Positions 28,150 to 37,767 of a DNA stretch of 64,000 bases are shown piece after piece. Within the stretch, counting starts at the first letter, position 1. Each line of letters starts with the position of its first letter. The notes below the pieces were generated by a model, which was given only the letters and a program-made list of their open reading frames with translations, was not told the DNA's origin and searched no databases. Origin of the DNA: Rhodobiaceae bacterium (GTDB lineage: Bacteria; Pseudomonadota; Alphaproteobacteria; Parvibaculales; Parvibaculaceae); NCBI GenBank assembly GCA_003330885.1, contig CP030277.1, positions 2,170,001-2,234,000 on the forward strand, given 5' to 3'. Made by a program: the position numbers and the translations under genes.

Positions 28150-28518
28150 ATGGCCAGCGAGTTGCGACAGATCGTTTTGTCTGATGAAGAGTTTACGTCG
28201 AGCTTGAACTCCTTCAGGCGCACCCATGTCGATTTCCTTCCCACAGGCGAGATTGTCAAATGGGGAGCCGGCGACAATGGAACATTGGATGTCACCGTGA
28301 ACATCAAAGGGGGGTCAACCATCAATAAGATGACCTTCACCATTGAGCCTCATGACGTCATCGACATTCTCGTGCGGTTCTGCATGGAGAACAACGTCCC
28401 CGTCCCTCGCGCCGGAGACAAAAGCTGGAGCAGTTCCGACAAAGGCATCACGCTTTCTATCGCACTTGTTGGCCCGGAGCTCGAGCGTGCCAATATCGAT
28501 CTCGCGGCGCTTGCGTAA
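28150..28518 (+). CDS. hypothetical protein of 122 residues
   Basis: I do not recognise this protein. It is soluble, has no signal peptide, begins MASELRQIVLSDEEF with a helical start and continues as alternating strands (VKWGAGDNGTLDVTVNI). No cysteine cluster or known catalytic motif. ATG 28150 has AGGGAG seven bases upstream and is preferred over starts 28123 or 28144. It is divergent from serC and followed 99 bases later by an aminotransferase gene. Confidence 0.6.
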   Translation: MASELRQIVLSDEEFTSSLNSFRRTHVDFLPTGEIVKWGAGDNGTLDVTVNIKGGSTINKMTFTIEPHDVIDILVRFCMENNVPVPRAGDKSWSSSDKGITLSIALVGPELERANIDLAALA

Positions 28519-28617
28519 TCATGGAACCGTTGCTCGAAAAACATTGAACCAAAATACGGTTCGGGCGACGCTGCGACCGCCCTGCACATATCAGCAGGGA
28601 TTGAGTCGGACCCAAAC

Positions 28618-29784
28618 ATGCACACCAATCCTCCTGCGCTGATCTCCAATCAGCGTTCCCTCTTCGACATTCCAGATAACATCGCCTATCTGAACTGCGC
28701 CTACATGTCGCCACTGCTCAAAAGCGCAGCAGCTGCGGGCAGTGAGGCCGTGGCGTCAAAAAAGCAGCCATGGGGCACAACGTCCGAAGACTTTTTCACC
28801 CGGTCCGAAAAAACCCGCAGCCTCTTTGCCAATGTGTTCGGCGCTGATGCGGATGCCATCTCGTTCGTACCTGCCGCCTCCTACGGCATTGCCATCGCCG
28901 CCAACAATATTCCCGTTGGCGAAGGCCAGGAAATCCTCGTGCTCGCCGAGCAGTTTCCATCAAACATCTACGCCTGGCAGAGAGCCGCCGACGAACAAGG
29001 CGCACATATCAGAACAGTCGCGTCCCCTGCTGAAACGCCGACCGGTCCCGACTGGACACCGGCAATCCTGGACGCCATCACCGAGCGAACAGACATTGTT
29101 GCCCTGCCCCACTGTCACTGGACAGACGGAGCACTCATCGACCTTTCTATCGTTTCAAAAAAGGCGAGAAAGGTCGGTGCTGCCCTCGTTCTGGATGTAT
29201 CTCAGTCCCTAGGCGCCATGCCTCTCGACCTCAACCAGATCAAACCAGACTTTATGGTGGCTCCCACCTACAAATGGCTGCTCGGGCCCTATTCCATGGG
29301 CTTTCTTTATGTCGCGCCCAAGTGGCGGGACGGACGGCCTCTTGAAGAAAACTGGCTGAACCGAAAAGGCTCAGAGGATTTTGCAGGATTGGTGGACTAT
29401 GAAGAAGACTACCAGCCAGGTGCACGCCGCTTCGACATGGGAGAGCGTGCCAACTTTCAGCTCATGTCGATGACCCAAGCAGCATTGCAACAAATTGCAG
29501 ACTGGGGTGTCGAAAACATCGCGGCCACTCTGCAGACAAAGACCAACACCATTGCAGAACGGGCAAGCAAACTGGGCCTGACGGTTTCTACGCCTGAGCT
29601 AAGAGCGCCGCACTTCCTTGGCGTCCGGTTTCCAGGTGGCGTGCCGGATGGTCTTCTCGAACAGCTTGCCAAACAGCATGTCTATGTAAGTCTGCGCGGT
29701 ACGTCCATGCGTGTCACGCCGCACCTTTACAATAGCGACGAAGACGTCGACCGCCTGTTTGCTGCCTTGCAGGCCGTTCTGTGA
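28618..29784 (+). CDS. class V aminotransferase-fold PLP enzyme
   Basis: A 388-residue fold-type I PLP enzyme; the cofactor lysine is K219 in APTYKWLLGPYSMGF and the PLP-phosphate contacts appear as ASYGIAIA and LDVSQSLGA. The sequence resembles cysteine desulfurase/kynureninase-related proteins of unknown substrate, not IscS, because the mobile catalytic Cys loop is not evident. Its stop overlaps the GTG start of an EamA transporter, which suggests that the transporter moves a substrate or product of this enzyme. Confidence 0.85.
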   Translation: MHTNPPALISNQRSLFDIPDNIAYLNCAYMSPLLKSAAAAGSEAVASKKQPWGTTSEDFFTRSEKTRSLFANVFGADADAISFVPAASYGIAIAANNIPVGEGQEILVLAEQFPSNIYAWQRAADEQGAHIRTVASPAETPTGPDWTPAILDAITERTDIVALPHCHWTDGALIDLSIVSKKARKVGAALVLDVSQSLGAMPLDLNQIKPDFMVAPTYKWLLGPYSMGFLYVAPKWRDGRPLEENWLNRKGSEDFAGLVDYEEDYQPGARRFDMGERANFQLMSMTQAALQQIADWGVENIAATLQTKTNTIAERASKLGLTVSTPELRAPHFLGVRFPGGVPDGLLEQLAKQHVYVSLRGTSMRVTPHLYNSDEDVDRLFAALQAVL

Positions 29785-30671
29785 GCGCACGCCAACATAC
29801 GAAAGCCGACTATCGCGACCTCGCACTGCTCGCTGTTCTTTGGAGTGGCGCCTTTGCGTTGACCGACCTTGCAGTCGAAACCATGACGCCGGCCTGGTCC
29901 GTCTCCATCCGAATGCTTGTGTCCGCCGCAGTCCTCGCGCCCTTTATGGTGATCAACCGCGAACCCATCCCACGCACGCGGAAAATGTGGAGCTGGCTGA
30001 CCGCGCTCGCGCTCTGCGGGGACCTCATTCCCTTCTTCCTGCTATCCTGGGGCATCACCCTGATTGCGTCAGGCTTGTCAGCCATTCTCGTTGGCATCAT
30101 GCCCCTCATCACCCTGGTGCTTGCCCGTATTTTTGTGCCCGGCGAAACGCTTACAGCGACGCGGATAGCGGGGTTTGTGGTCGGTCTTATTGGGCTCGTC
30201 ATTGTCGTCGGGCCGGACGCCCTGGATGGCGCGTCTACCGAGGGCACACCGCTTCTTGGCGAAATGCTGGTGCTCGCAGCGGCCTTTTTCTTCGCCATGA
30301 ACGCAATCATCGCACGCCGCGCACCGCCTGCCCCGCTCTATTCAAAAGGTTGCCTGACAACAGGTCTCGCCGGCATCATCATGCTGCCGCTTGCATGGGC
30401 AGAAGCCCCGCTCGACATAGACGCCATCACCCTTCAGTCGTGGGTTGCCGTTGTCGTCTTGGGCGCTCTGCCTGTCGGCTACGCCACCATCGTATACTTC
30501 CGGGTGATTGAAAGCGCAGGCCCATCCTTCATGGCGATGACCAACTATCTGGTGCCGGTGCTCGCCCTCGGCATTGGCGCACTCTTCCTGGGCGAAACCA
30601 TCACGCTGCACGCAATGATCGGTCTGGCCGTCATCCTGGGGGGTATCGGCCTCGCAGAGCTTAGACGGTGA
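29781..30671 (+). CDS. EamA/DMT family transporter
   Basis: A 296-residue inner-membrane protein with about ten helices in two homologous EamA halves (SARQHTKADYRDLALLAV... then GLSAILVGIMPLITLVLARI; second half near FRVIESAGPSFMAMTNYLVPV). Probably a metabolite or amino-acid exporter. GTG 29781 overlaps the upstream stop codon (GTGA). Its last 11 bases overlap the end of the convergent phzF-type gene. Confidence 0.88.
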   Translation: MSARQHTKADYRDLALLAVLWSGAFALTDLAVETMTPAWSVSIRMLVSAAVLAPFMVINREPIPRTRKMWSWLTALALCGDLIPFFLLSWGITLIASGLSAILVGIMPLITLVLARIFVPGETLTATRIAGFVVGLIGLVIVVGPDALDGASTEGTPLLGEMLVLAAAFFFAMNAIIARRAPPAPLYSKGCLTTGLAGIIMLPLAWAEAPLDIDAITLQSWVAVVVLGALPVGYATIVYFRVIESAGPSFMAMTNYLVPVLALGIGALFLGETITLHAMIGLAVILGGIGLAELRR

Positions 30672-31458
30672 TCGTGCCTTTAAGGTAGTCAACCGCACGA
30701 CCGCGCATCACCACACGATCACCCTTGAGAGTGCAATAGAGCGTGCCCCCGCGCTTGGAGATTTGGCGCGCAACGATCTCATCCTTCTTCAGACGCGATG
30801 CCCAAAAGGGTACGATGGTGGTATGCGCAGATCCCGTCACCGGGTCTTCGGCAATGCCCACATGTGGTGCAAAAAAACGCGATGCGCAATCCCAGCCCGA
30901 AGCTTCATCGCCGGGCGCTGTCGCGATAAGCCCTTTGCCCGTCTCATTGCAAAGGCGTGTGAGTTTCGCCAGATCAGGTTGCAAGGCCGCCACTTCGCGC
31001 ATGTCGTCAAACACAGCCAGCACGTGATGGCCACTCAACACCATGGAGGGTCGTGCACCCAGAGCGTCCCCAATCTTTTCATCGACCATGGTGGGCTTTG
31101 GCGGGTTCGCCGGAAAATCCATCACATAGAGATCCTCGTCCCGGCCAACGGTCAGAGGACCGCTCTTTGTCTGAAAAACAATCTCGGCGCCCGCGAACCC
31201 CAGGTGCGCAAACAGCACATGGGCGGATGCCAAAGTTGCGTGACCACAGAGGGGCACCTCAGCGGCAGGCGTAAACCAGCGAAGTTCGTATCCCTCACCT
31301 GCGCCAACAAAGAAAGCCGTCTCGGCCAGATTGTTTTCCGCGGCAATGGACAACATCAGTTCATCCGACAGCCAGCGCTCAAGCGGAACCACGGCGGCAG
31401 GGTTGCCCTCAAACACGCCATCGGCAAAGGCATCAACCTGAAACATCGTGTAGCTCAT
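30661..31458 (-). CDS. PhzF family isomerase/epimerase
   Basis: A 265-residue PhzF-fold protein with the N-terminal FQVDAFADGVFEGNPAAVV motif, the putative catalytic glutamate E46 in NLAETAFF, the RWFTPAAEVPLCGHATL block, and the C-terminal EDPVTGSAHTTIVPFW block. Related to phenazine enzyme PhzF but in most bacteria the substrate is unknown. ATG 31458 is nine bases from GGGAT; ATG 31464 is also possible. Lies 21 bases after the LysE-type gene on the same strand. Confidence 0.9.
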   Translation of the reverse strand: MSYTMFQVDAFADGVFEGNPAAVVPLERWLSDELMLSIAAENNLAETAFFVGAGEGYELRWFTPAAEVPLCGHATLASAHVLFAHLGFAGAEIVFQTKSGPLTVGRDEDLYVMDFPANPPKPTMVDEKIGDALGARPSMVLSGHHVLAVFDDMREVAALQPDLAKLTRLCNETGKGLIATAPGDEASGWDCASRFFAPHVGIAEDPVTGSAHTTIVPFWASRLKKDEIVARQISKRGGTLYCTLKGDRVVMRGRAVDYLKGTITV

Positions 31459-31479
31459 TGTCATAATCCCGTTCTATTT

Positions 31480-32079
31480 TCAGACAAACATCGCCCACGC
31501 GACACTCGCAATCATGGAGAAAGACAGTGCGCTGGAAATAATGGGCCGCAAACCAGGGTCTTGCATGAACCGATGCAACACGCCGCCACTGACACACCAA
31601 AGTGAGTTGAGAGGAACGCCGGTGAATAGTGTCACCAATACGATGATCGACGTTTGCCAGAGATAGTTCTGCTCAGGCGACACAAAGCTTGAGAGCACAA
31701 CCATCAGCATGACGTACGCCTTCGGATTCAGCGGATGCAGAAACAGGCCATCCCTAAATCCAAACTGTCGCGTTGTAACACGTTCGGCATTTTGGTCGGG
31801 CATCTGCCAAATCTTCCACGCGAGGTAACAGATGTACCCAAAGCCGATAATCTTCAGCGCGCCATGGACAGCGGAGCTTGCAATCAACAGCCCTCCCAGC
31901 CCGCCGGCTACGGCGAAAATCACGACAACGAAACCAACCCAAATGCCCACGAGGAACGGCAATGACCGGATGAAACCGACCGCCGCGCCGCTCGCCATCG
32001 CGCTGGCATTGGCTGGGCCTGGCGTGCCAATCATCACCGCCACAAAACCCGTCAGCGCCAATAGTGTGTCCCAGTTCAT
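31480..32079 (-). CDS. LysE/RhtB family amino-acid exporter
   Basis: A 199-residue membrane protein with five to six helices and the LysE signature TGFVAVMIGTPGPANASAM near the N-terminus. Family members export basic or neutral amino acids or homoserine lactones. The frame is open for 24 codons upstream, but MNWDTLLALTGF is the usual family start. It is transcribed away from a MocR regulator, a classic regulator-target pair. Confidence 0.88.
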   Translation of the reverse strand: MNWDTLLALTGFVAVMIGTPGPANASAMASGAAVGFIRSLPFLVGIWVGFVVVIFAVAGGLGGLLIASSAVHGALKIIGFGYICYLAWKIWQMPDQNAERVTTRQFGFRDGLFLHPLNPKAYVMLMVVLSSFVSPEQNYLWQTSIIVLVTLFTGVPLNSLWCVSGGVLHRFMQDPGLRPIISSALSFSMIASVAWAMFV

Positions 32080-32104
32080 CGCTTGCCATTGCCCGACATA
32101 CCTA

Positions 32105-32217
32105 AATTGTACCATGACAATTATGAGGTGTAAGGCAAAACCCTGTAACATTGATACTTATTCAGCCCAAAAATGGGCGCAAGGGAAATATAGTCTGGAC
32201 AATTAGGATATACAATT
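32105..32217. promoter_or_regulatory. candidate MocR operator sites
   Basis: The divergent gap holds an inverted pair AATTGT (32105-32110) / ACAATT (32117-32122), and two direct copies of ACAATT at 32199-32204 and 32212-32217, the first inside CTGGACAATT. Repeated half-sites of this kind, with a CTGGAC-like core, are typical of MocR-family binding. Inferred from position. Confidence 0.45.
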
Positions 32218-32231
32218 GATAAATTGACACC

Positions 32232-33599
32232 ATGACATTTTGGAAATCTGCTCTCGAAACCGGATCAGGCGCAACCTATCAGCGGCTCGCCGATGCCATC
32301 CACACCGCCATATTGGACGGCACCCTAACGGCCGGCACCCGCTTGCCGCCTCATCGGACCCTAAGCCACGAACTTGGGGTCAGCATTGGCACCATTACCA
32401 GGGCTTATGAACTGGCAGCCAGGCGCGGCGACATCGACGCAACCATTGGCAAAGGCACTTATGTGAGAGGGATCGAGGCCGGTGCAGAGGATGACCCAAT
32501 AAATCTGCGCATCAACCTTCCAGCGGATATTGGTCAAGGCATGGATCTCGCGAACATGCTGACCCGCCGAGCAGCGGCGGAGTTTCTCTCCTACATACCC
32601 TTCGGCGGATCAGAGGACCATAAGGCTGCGGGATTGGCCTATTTAAAGCTAAGTGGTGTTGATGACATAGCAGGAGATCTAATCGTTACAGCTGGCGGAC
32701 AACACGCACTCACCACCGCATTCCTCACCTGCACCAAACCTGGCGATCTCGTCTTATGCGAACCGCTTACCTTTGGAGGGTTTCTGGACCTTGCGCGGAC
32801 CACTGACCGACGGATCACAGCGATACCCGCAGACGACAAGGGCATTGACGCTTCAGCATTTGAAGACATGTGTGAGCGCCTAAAACCCACAGCCGCCTTC
32901 TTGATGCCTACTGCGCAGAATCCAACTGGGACAACATTGCCCCTTGATCGCCGACACACAATTGCCAGCACTGCCGTCAAACACAATGTGACGCTCATTG
33001 AAGATGGCGTCTACGATCCTTTTAATCCATCGCCCCTCACCCCACTCGTATCATTGGCTCCAGAGCACACTTACTACATCAGCTCTCTCTCCAAAACGCT
33101 GGTACCGGGGTTGCGCGTTGGCTATCTAGCCTGCCCTCCACGCATGCGAGAATCTGCAAACGAACTACAACACCTTCTGGGCATGGGCCCCGCACTGGTG
33201 ATGGCCAACATCGCAACAGAGCTTGCGGATAACGGCGCGATGGAACGCCTGGTGCTGGCGCAGCGCACCGAGATGGCATGGCGGAATACCCTCGCCAACC
33301 AGGTCTTAGGCGACATTCCGGCAAAAAGCACTGTGCAACAAATGGCAAACAGAGACGTAGCCGCGCCCCATTACTGGCTCCCACTGCCCCAAGGCTGGTC
33401 TCCAGATTCATTCGTGGCCGCTGCAGAAGCCCAAAAAATCTTGGTCTCTCCGTCAGCCCATTTCGCCGTCGACATCGCCACACCTCACGTCCGGCTTGCT
33501 CTCGGTGCTGCACCAAGCCGCGCGGCGCTCGAAAAATGCCTTACCAGTCTTGCAAACTTGCTCGATAGAGGACCCCCGCGGACAAGCCGGTCGGTCTAA
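32232..33599 (+). CDS. MocR-type PLP-dependent transcriptional regulator
   Basis: A 455-residue fusion of an N-terminal GntR winged helix (about residues 12-80; LPPHRTLSHELGVSIGTITRAY) and a class I aminotransferase-like domain with PTAQNPTGTTLPLDRR and the PLP lysine K288 (SSLSKTLVPGLRVGYL). MocR proteins use PLP adducts as effector signals. Likely target: the divergent LysE-type exporter and its phzF-type neighbour. ATG 32232. Confidence 0.93.
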   Translation: MTFWKSALETGSGATYQRLADAIHTAILDGTLTAGTRLPPHRTLSHELGVSIGTITRAYELAARRGDIDATIGKGTYVRGIEAGAEDDPINLRINLPADIGQGMDLANMLTRRAAAEFLSYIPFGGSEDHKAAGLAYLKLSGVDDIAGDLIVTAGGQHALTTAFLTCTKPGDLVLCEPLTFGGFLDLARTTDRRITAIPADDKGIDASAFEDMCERLKPTAAFLMPTAQNPTGTTLPLDRRHTIASTAVKHNVTLIEDGVYDPFNPSPLTPLVSLAPEHTYYISSLSKTLVPGLRVGYLACPPRMRESANELQHLLGMGPALVMANIATELADNGAMERLVLAQRTEMAWRNTLANQVLGDIPAKSTVQQMANRDVAAPHYWLPLPQGWSPDSFVAAAEAQKILVSPSAHFAVDIATPHVRLALGAAPSRAALEKCLTSLANLLDRGPPRTSRSV

Positions 33600-33609
33600 C
33601 TGAGATGCA

Positions 33610-34437
33610 TCACTCTGATTGCTGAAACGGATGCATGTGATTGAGCGGCCCGTGGCCCTTGCCAAGACCAGGCGCAGTCGCAATCGCCTCATGCACATAG
33701 TCCCGCGCAATGGAGACAGCCTCTCGCATCGGCGCTCCTTGCGAGAGCAGTGCCGCAATCGCAGAGGCCAGCGTGCATCCCGTGCCGTGAGTGTGGAGGG
33801 TGTCAATGCGCGGGCTCGACATCACTTCGATGCTGTCCTCGGTCACAAGTACATCATGCACATCGGTGCCCTCACCGTGCCCGCCTTTGACCAAGACGGC
33901 ACTCGGGCCAAGCCCCATAAGCGCATCAGCAGCCCGTTTTTGATCGTCCAGCGTTTCAACGCTCTGCCCTGTTAGACGAGCTGCCTCGGGCATGTTGGGT
34001 GTAAGGATCGTCGCCGCGGGCACCAACAGGTTGCGAAGCGCGATCATGGCATCATCCCGCAACAGCGGATCACCACTGGTTGCCACCATCACCGGGTCCA
34101 CAACCAGTTTAAGGCCCGAGCGCGCATCAAGCTCCTCCGCCACAGCCTCAATCACCTCAGTAGAGTGCAGCATGCCCGTCTTCACGACATCTGCGCCGAT
34201 GTCATCAAGAACGACCTGCATCTGCCGAACGATGATGTCTGGTTCGAGCGGAAGCACATCAGAAACGCCCTGCGTGTTCTGAACCGTGATAGCGCTCACA
34301 GCTGTTGCTGCATACGCACCAAACATGGTCACTGTTTTGATGTCGGCTTGAATGCCCGCGCCGCCGCCGCTATCAGATCCAGCAACGATCAACACCCGTC
34401 CCAAGGGCGGAACAGGTGCAGTGTCATTGTCATTCAT
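33610..34437 (-). CDS. thiD: hydroxymethylpyrimidine (phospho)kinase ThiD
   Basis: Phosphorylates HMP and HMP-P in thiamine synthesis and salvage. 275 residues with the ribokinase-like start VLIVAGSDSGGGAGIQADIKT, TAVSAITVQNTQGV, DPVMVATSG and the anion-hole motif HGTGCTLASAIAA. Six bases downstream of glmM, so probably co-transcribed with folP-glmM. No TPP riboswitch seen before it. Confidence 0.95.
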   Translation of the reverse strand: MNDNDTAPVPPLGRVLIVAGSDSGGGAGIQADIKTVTMFGAYAATAVSAITVQNTQGVSDVLPLEPDIIVRQMQVVLDDIGADVVKTGMLHSTEVIEAVAEELDARSGLKLVVDPVMVATSGDPLLRDDAMIALRNLLVPAATILTPNMPEAARLTGQSVETLDDQKRAADALMGLGPSAVLVKGGHGEGTDVHDVLVTEDSIEVMSSPRIDTLHTHGTGCTLASAIAALLSQGAPMREAVSIARDYVHEAIATAPGLGKGHGPLNHMHPFQQSE

Positions 34438-34442
34438 GGAGA

Positions 34443-35789
34443 TCAGGCAGCCGCATCTGCGATGGCTGCTGTGATATCACCCACAACATTGGCAACGAGT
34501 CCCTCATCGTCACCTTCCGCCATCACACGGATGAGTGGTTCCGTGCCAGATTTCCGCACGACGATCCGTCCGCCCTCACCGAGGCGACCTTCGCCCTCTT
34601 TGATGGCGTCCTGCACATTGGCACACTCAAGCGGGGCACCCGACTTGAAGCGAACATTCTTCAGAAGTTGCGGCACCGGCTCAAACAGATTGCAGGCCTC
34701 ACTCACCGGTTTGTTCGTTGACTGCAATACAGCCAGCACCTGCAAACCGGCAATCAGGCCGTCACCTGTGGTTGCAAAATCAGACAGAACAATATGGCCG
34801 GATTGCTCTCCACCGACATTGAAGCCGTTTGCGCGCATATGCTCAACCACGTAGCGGTCTCCGACCTGTGTCCGTGCCAGCTCGAGACCGATACCCTGAA
34901 GGTAGCGCTCAAGCCCTAGGTTCGACATCACCGTCGAGACAATGCCAGGCCCGGCGAGCATTTCAGACTCTTTCCAGGATTGCGCAACGAGACCCATAAT
35001 CTGGTCACCATCAACGATCTCACCCTTTTCATCACAGACAATCAGACGATCCGCGTCCCCATCCAGAGCGATGCCAATATCAGCACGGCGTTCCCGCACC
35101 AACGCACACATGCGCTCTGGCGCTGTTGACCCACAGCCTGAATTAATGTTCGTGCCATCCGGGTCCACACCAACCTCGACGACTTCCGCGCCCAGCTCCC
35201 ACAACGCCGTTGGCGCAACTTTGTAGGCTGCGCCATGAGCGCAATCGATAACAATGCGCAGGCCGTCCAGACTCAGATGTTTTGGGAAAGTGCGCTTTGC
35301 AAACTCAATATAGCGCGCCTGAGCATCTTCAATACGCTTCGCCCGGCCAATGGCTTCCGGTGGCGCAAGATGGTCCATGATGCCATTGTCCATACGCCGC
35401 TCAATCTCATGTTCCACAAGATCTGAAAGCTTGTAGCCATCCGGCCCAAAGAGTTTGATCCCATTATCTTCGAAAGAATTGTGGGACGCAGAAATCATAA
35501 CCCCCAGGTCTGCACGCATGGAGCGGGTCAGCATCGCAACCGCAGGTGTCGGCAACGGACCAAACTGGAACACATCCATGCCCACCGACGTAAACCCAGC
35601 CACAAGAGCGTTCTCAATCATGTAGCCAGAGAGGCGCGTGTCTTTCCCAATAACCACCCGATGACGGTGATCACCGCGCGTAAAAACACGGCCAGCAGCC
35701 ATGCCCACGCGCAGCGCCATTTCTGCGGTCATTTTCGATTGGTTGGCCGTGCCGCGAATACCATCGGTGCCAAAATACTTGCGTGACAT
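34443..35789 (-). CDS. glmM: phosphoglucosamine mutase GlmM
   Basis: Interconverts glucosamine-6-P and glucosamine-1-P for peptidoglycan and lipopolysaccharide precursors. 448 residues with the phosphoserine motif [13 protein letters not shown] (S102), the metal-binding DGDADR motif and the C-terminal [13 protein letters not shown] phosphate loop. The usual ftsH-folP-glmM order is kept except for an insertion between ftsH and folP. Confidence 0.97.
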   Translation of the reverse strand: MSRKYFGTDGIRGTANQSKMTAEMALRVGMAAGRVFTRGDHRHRVVIGKDTRLSGYMIENALVAGFTSVGMDVFQFGPLPTPAVAMLTRSMRADLGVMISASHNSFEDNGIKLFGPDGYKLSDLVEHEIERRMDNGIMDHLAPPEAIGRAKRIEDAQARYIEFAKRTFPKHLSLDGLRIVIDCAHGAAYKVAPTALWELGAEVVEVGVDPDGTNINSGCGSTAPERMCALVRERRADIGIALDGDADRLIVCDEKGEIVDGDQIMGLVAQSWKESEMLAGPGIVSTVMSNLGLERYLQGIGLELARTQVGDRYVVEHMRANGFNVGGEQSGHIVLSDFATTGDGLIAGLQVLAVLQSTNKPVSEACNLFEPVPQLLKNVRFKSGAPLECANVQDAIKEGEGRLGEGGRIVVRKSGTEPLIRVMAEGDDEGLVANVVGDITAAIADAAA

Positions 35790-35815
35790 TGAAGGTCTTT
35801 ATCCCAGTAATTTAA

Positions 35816-35860
35816 GCATTTCCAGGTGAAGTGGGCTTAGGTCTCACCGTCCGGAAATGC
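35816..35860. repeat. dispersed palindromic element, copy 2
   Basis: Outer arms GCATTTCC (35816-35823) / GGAAATGC (35853-35860), inner arms GGTGA/TCACC, tail GCGACAACAAAAA. It lies in the folP-glmM gap. Just after it GGAGCC-CGGTTTG and CAAACCG-GGCTCC (35877-35915) form a further hairpin. Confidence 0.8.
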
Positions 35861-35993
35861 GACAACAAAAACATTTGGAGCCCGGTTTGCCCTATGGCCA
35901 AACCGAAACGGCTCCAATGCGTCCCCAGGGGCGGCACTATATAGCCGAACCGCTGGATAGTCGGTTAACGATTTATTTCTTTATTTTACGGGG

Positions 35994-36809
35994 TTAACGC
36001 CCGCCGGATGGCGAAAGATGGTCCCAAATTGCCAGCGAATCCGCCAATTGCCGCGGTTCATGGGTCCGGATCATGTCTGCACCGGCGGATGCCGCAAAAA
36101 GCTCAGCTGCGAGGGTTGCCGCTGCTGCACCCCCAACATCGGCCCCGGCAAGCTTACGGAGGAAGCTTTTCCGCGAGACAGAAACGAGAACGGGCAGGCC
36201 AAACCGCTCCTTCAGCGCGCCCAAACCGCGGATCACTTCAAGCGAGGGCTCCGGCTGATTGCCAAGGAAGAAACCCATACCGGGATCCAGGATCAGCCGA
36301 TCTCTGGCGACCCCAGCGCGCTCCAGCGCCCCGAACCGCTCCTCAAAAAACCGGGTGACATGGTCCACCATGTACCCAGCCGGCGGCGCTGCCCGAGTGG
36401 CGGGCCCTCGCCCTTGTATGGAATGCATGACAATGAGCTTGGCGTCTGATGAGGCTAGCTCGGGATAGAAGCCCTCATCGGCAAAACCCTGAATGTCATT
36501 TAGAAAAGCAACATTTTGTGTGAGCGCCCAACGCTGTGTTTCTGTCTGAAACGTGTCGACTGAGACCAGAGCCCCTTCTCCTTGAAGGACAGGCACAACT
36601 GCTTGCAACCGGCTGATTTCTTCAGCAGCGCTCACCGGCGCACTGTCCGGGTGCGAAGAGGCTGGCCCGATATCGAGTACATGCGCCCCGTCCGCCATCA
36701 GCTGGCGGCCATGAGCGAGTGCCGCGGTCGGATCGAGATATTTTCCCCCGTCAGAAAACGAGTCTGAGGTGATGTTGAGAATACCGAAAATCTGCACAGC
36801 TGAAGTCAT
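35994..36809 (-). CDS. folP: dihydropteroate synthase FolP
   Basis: Joins p-aminobenzoate to the pterin diphosphate in folate synthesis; sulfonamide target. 271 residues with FGILNITSDSFSDGGKY, the DIGPASSHP loop, FLNDIQGF, DPGMGFFLGNQPEPS and VSVSRKSFLRKLAG. In place of the common DIGGESTRPG loop it has DIGPASSHPDS, a notable but known variant. Start ATG 36809. Confidence 0.95.
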   Translation of the reverse strand: MTSAVQIFGILNITSDSFSDGGKYLDPTAALAHGRQLMADGAHVLDIGPASSHPDSAPVSAAEEISRLQAVVPVLQGEGALVSVDTFQTETQRWALTQNVAFLNDIQGFADEGFYPELASSDAKLIVMHSIQGRGPATRAAPPAGYMVDHVTRFFEERFGALERAGVARDRLILDPGMGFFLGNQPEPSLEVIRGLGALKERFGLPVLVSVSRKSFLRKLAGADVGGAAAATLAAELFAASAGADMIRTHEPRQLADSLAIWDHLSPSGGR

Positions 36810-36831
36810 GATCGACTAGGTAGCATGACCG

Positions 36832-37767
36832 TCATGTCTCCGCCATGCCCGGTGCATCATCAGAGTCTACTGCGCGTCGATGATGAGTATCCGCCAGCCC
36901 CACGAAGGGCAGCTTCATCACCTGCCAGAAAGAGTTGGATTGAGGATAAAGGTCGGGCTCGTCGACACCAAGCCTATCCGGCGCGACACCTGGGTCATAA
37001 ACAAATGTCCCGAACACCTGATCCCAAAAGGGAATGGTTGCGCCATAATTTTTGCTCTGAGCCCTATCTGCACTGTGATGATGGCGATGCAGCTCTGTGC
37101 TGACGAGGAAATAGTTGAGCCCCCCTGCACGGATATCCACATTGAGATGGGAGAATGTGCCGTTGATCGCTGTCAGAATGCCGAACGCGAAGACCACCTC
37201 CGGGCTCGCTCCGAGCATCAACACCACGCCAGCAAGCAACAAATGCCGAGAGATCAGGTCATTCAGTGGATGGCCGACGGCGTGCATCAATACATAGACT
37301 TTGTCTGGCAGATGGTGAGCGGCGTGAATGCGCCAAAGAAAGCCACCAACGGCGCCGCTCATCTCATGGGACAGCCGGTGATGCCAATATTGGAAGAACT
37401 CAAAAACCAGAAGAGCCACGATAAAGCTCTCAAAGAACGGTCGACCGGAAAGAGGCCCTGAGGCACCGACGCTCGCAAAGAAGGCCAGCAATAGACCACC
37501 ATAACGCACCACCATGGTCGTGCATGCGCCCACGGTTATGTATTTCAGGTCTCTCAGGAACGAGGCCCACGTCATCTTCCATTTGCGCTTCATTGGAAAA
37601 AGCATTTCGAGCGCAATCAGCAGGACCACAAGGCCGCCGAGAAAAAAACCCGTGGCTACCCCGTAGCCCCACCCATGTCCGATCGTCTCAACGATGACAA
37701 AGAGAGCGACCAGCAGCGTCATCGGATAGGCACCATATCGAACGGCCTGATGGAAAAATTCTTTCAT
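36832..37767 (-). CDS. sterol desaturase / fatty acid hydroxylase family protein
   Basis: A 311-residue membrane protein with several helices and the di-iron histidine motifs of the family: WHHRLSHE, HAAHHLPD (HxxHH), and HRHHHSADR. Family enzymes hydroxylate or desaturate lipids with O2. The substrate is not predictable. ATG 37767 has AAGGA upstream and overlaps the TGA stop of the tetR gene by one base (TGATG), so the two are translationally coupled. Confidence 0.87.
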   Translation of the reverse strand: MKEFFHQAVRYGAYPMTLLVALFVIVETIGHGWGYGVATGFFLGGLVVLLIALEMLFPMKRKWKMTWASFLRDLKYITVGACTTMVVRYGGLLLAFFASVGASGPLSGRPFFESFIVALLVFEFFQYWHHRLSHEMSGAVGGFLWRIHAAHHLPDKVYVLMHAVGHPLNDLISRHLLLAGVVLMLGASPEVVFAFGILTAINGTFSHLNVDIRAGGLNYFLVSTELHRHHHSADRAQSKNYGATIPFWDQVFGTFVYDPGVAPDRLGVDEPDLYPQSNSFWQVMKLPFVGLADTHHRRAVDSDDAPGMAET

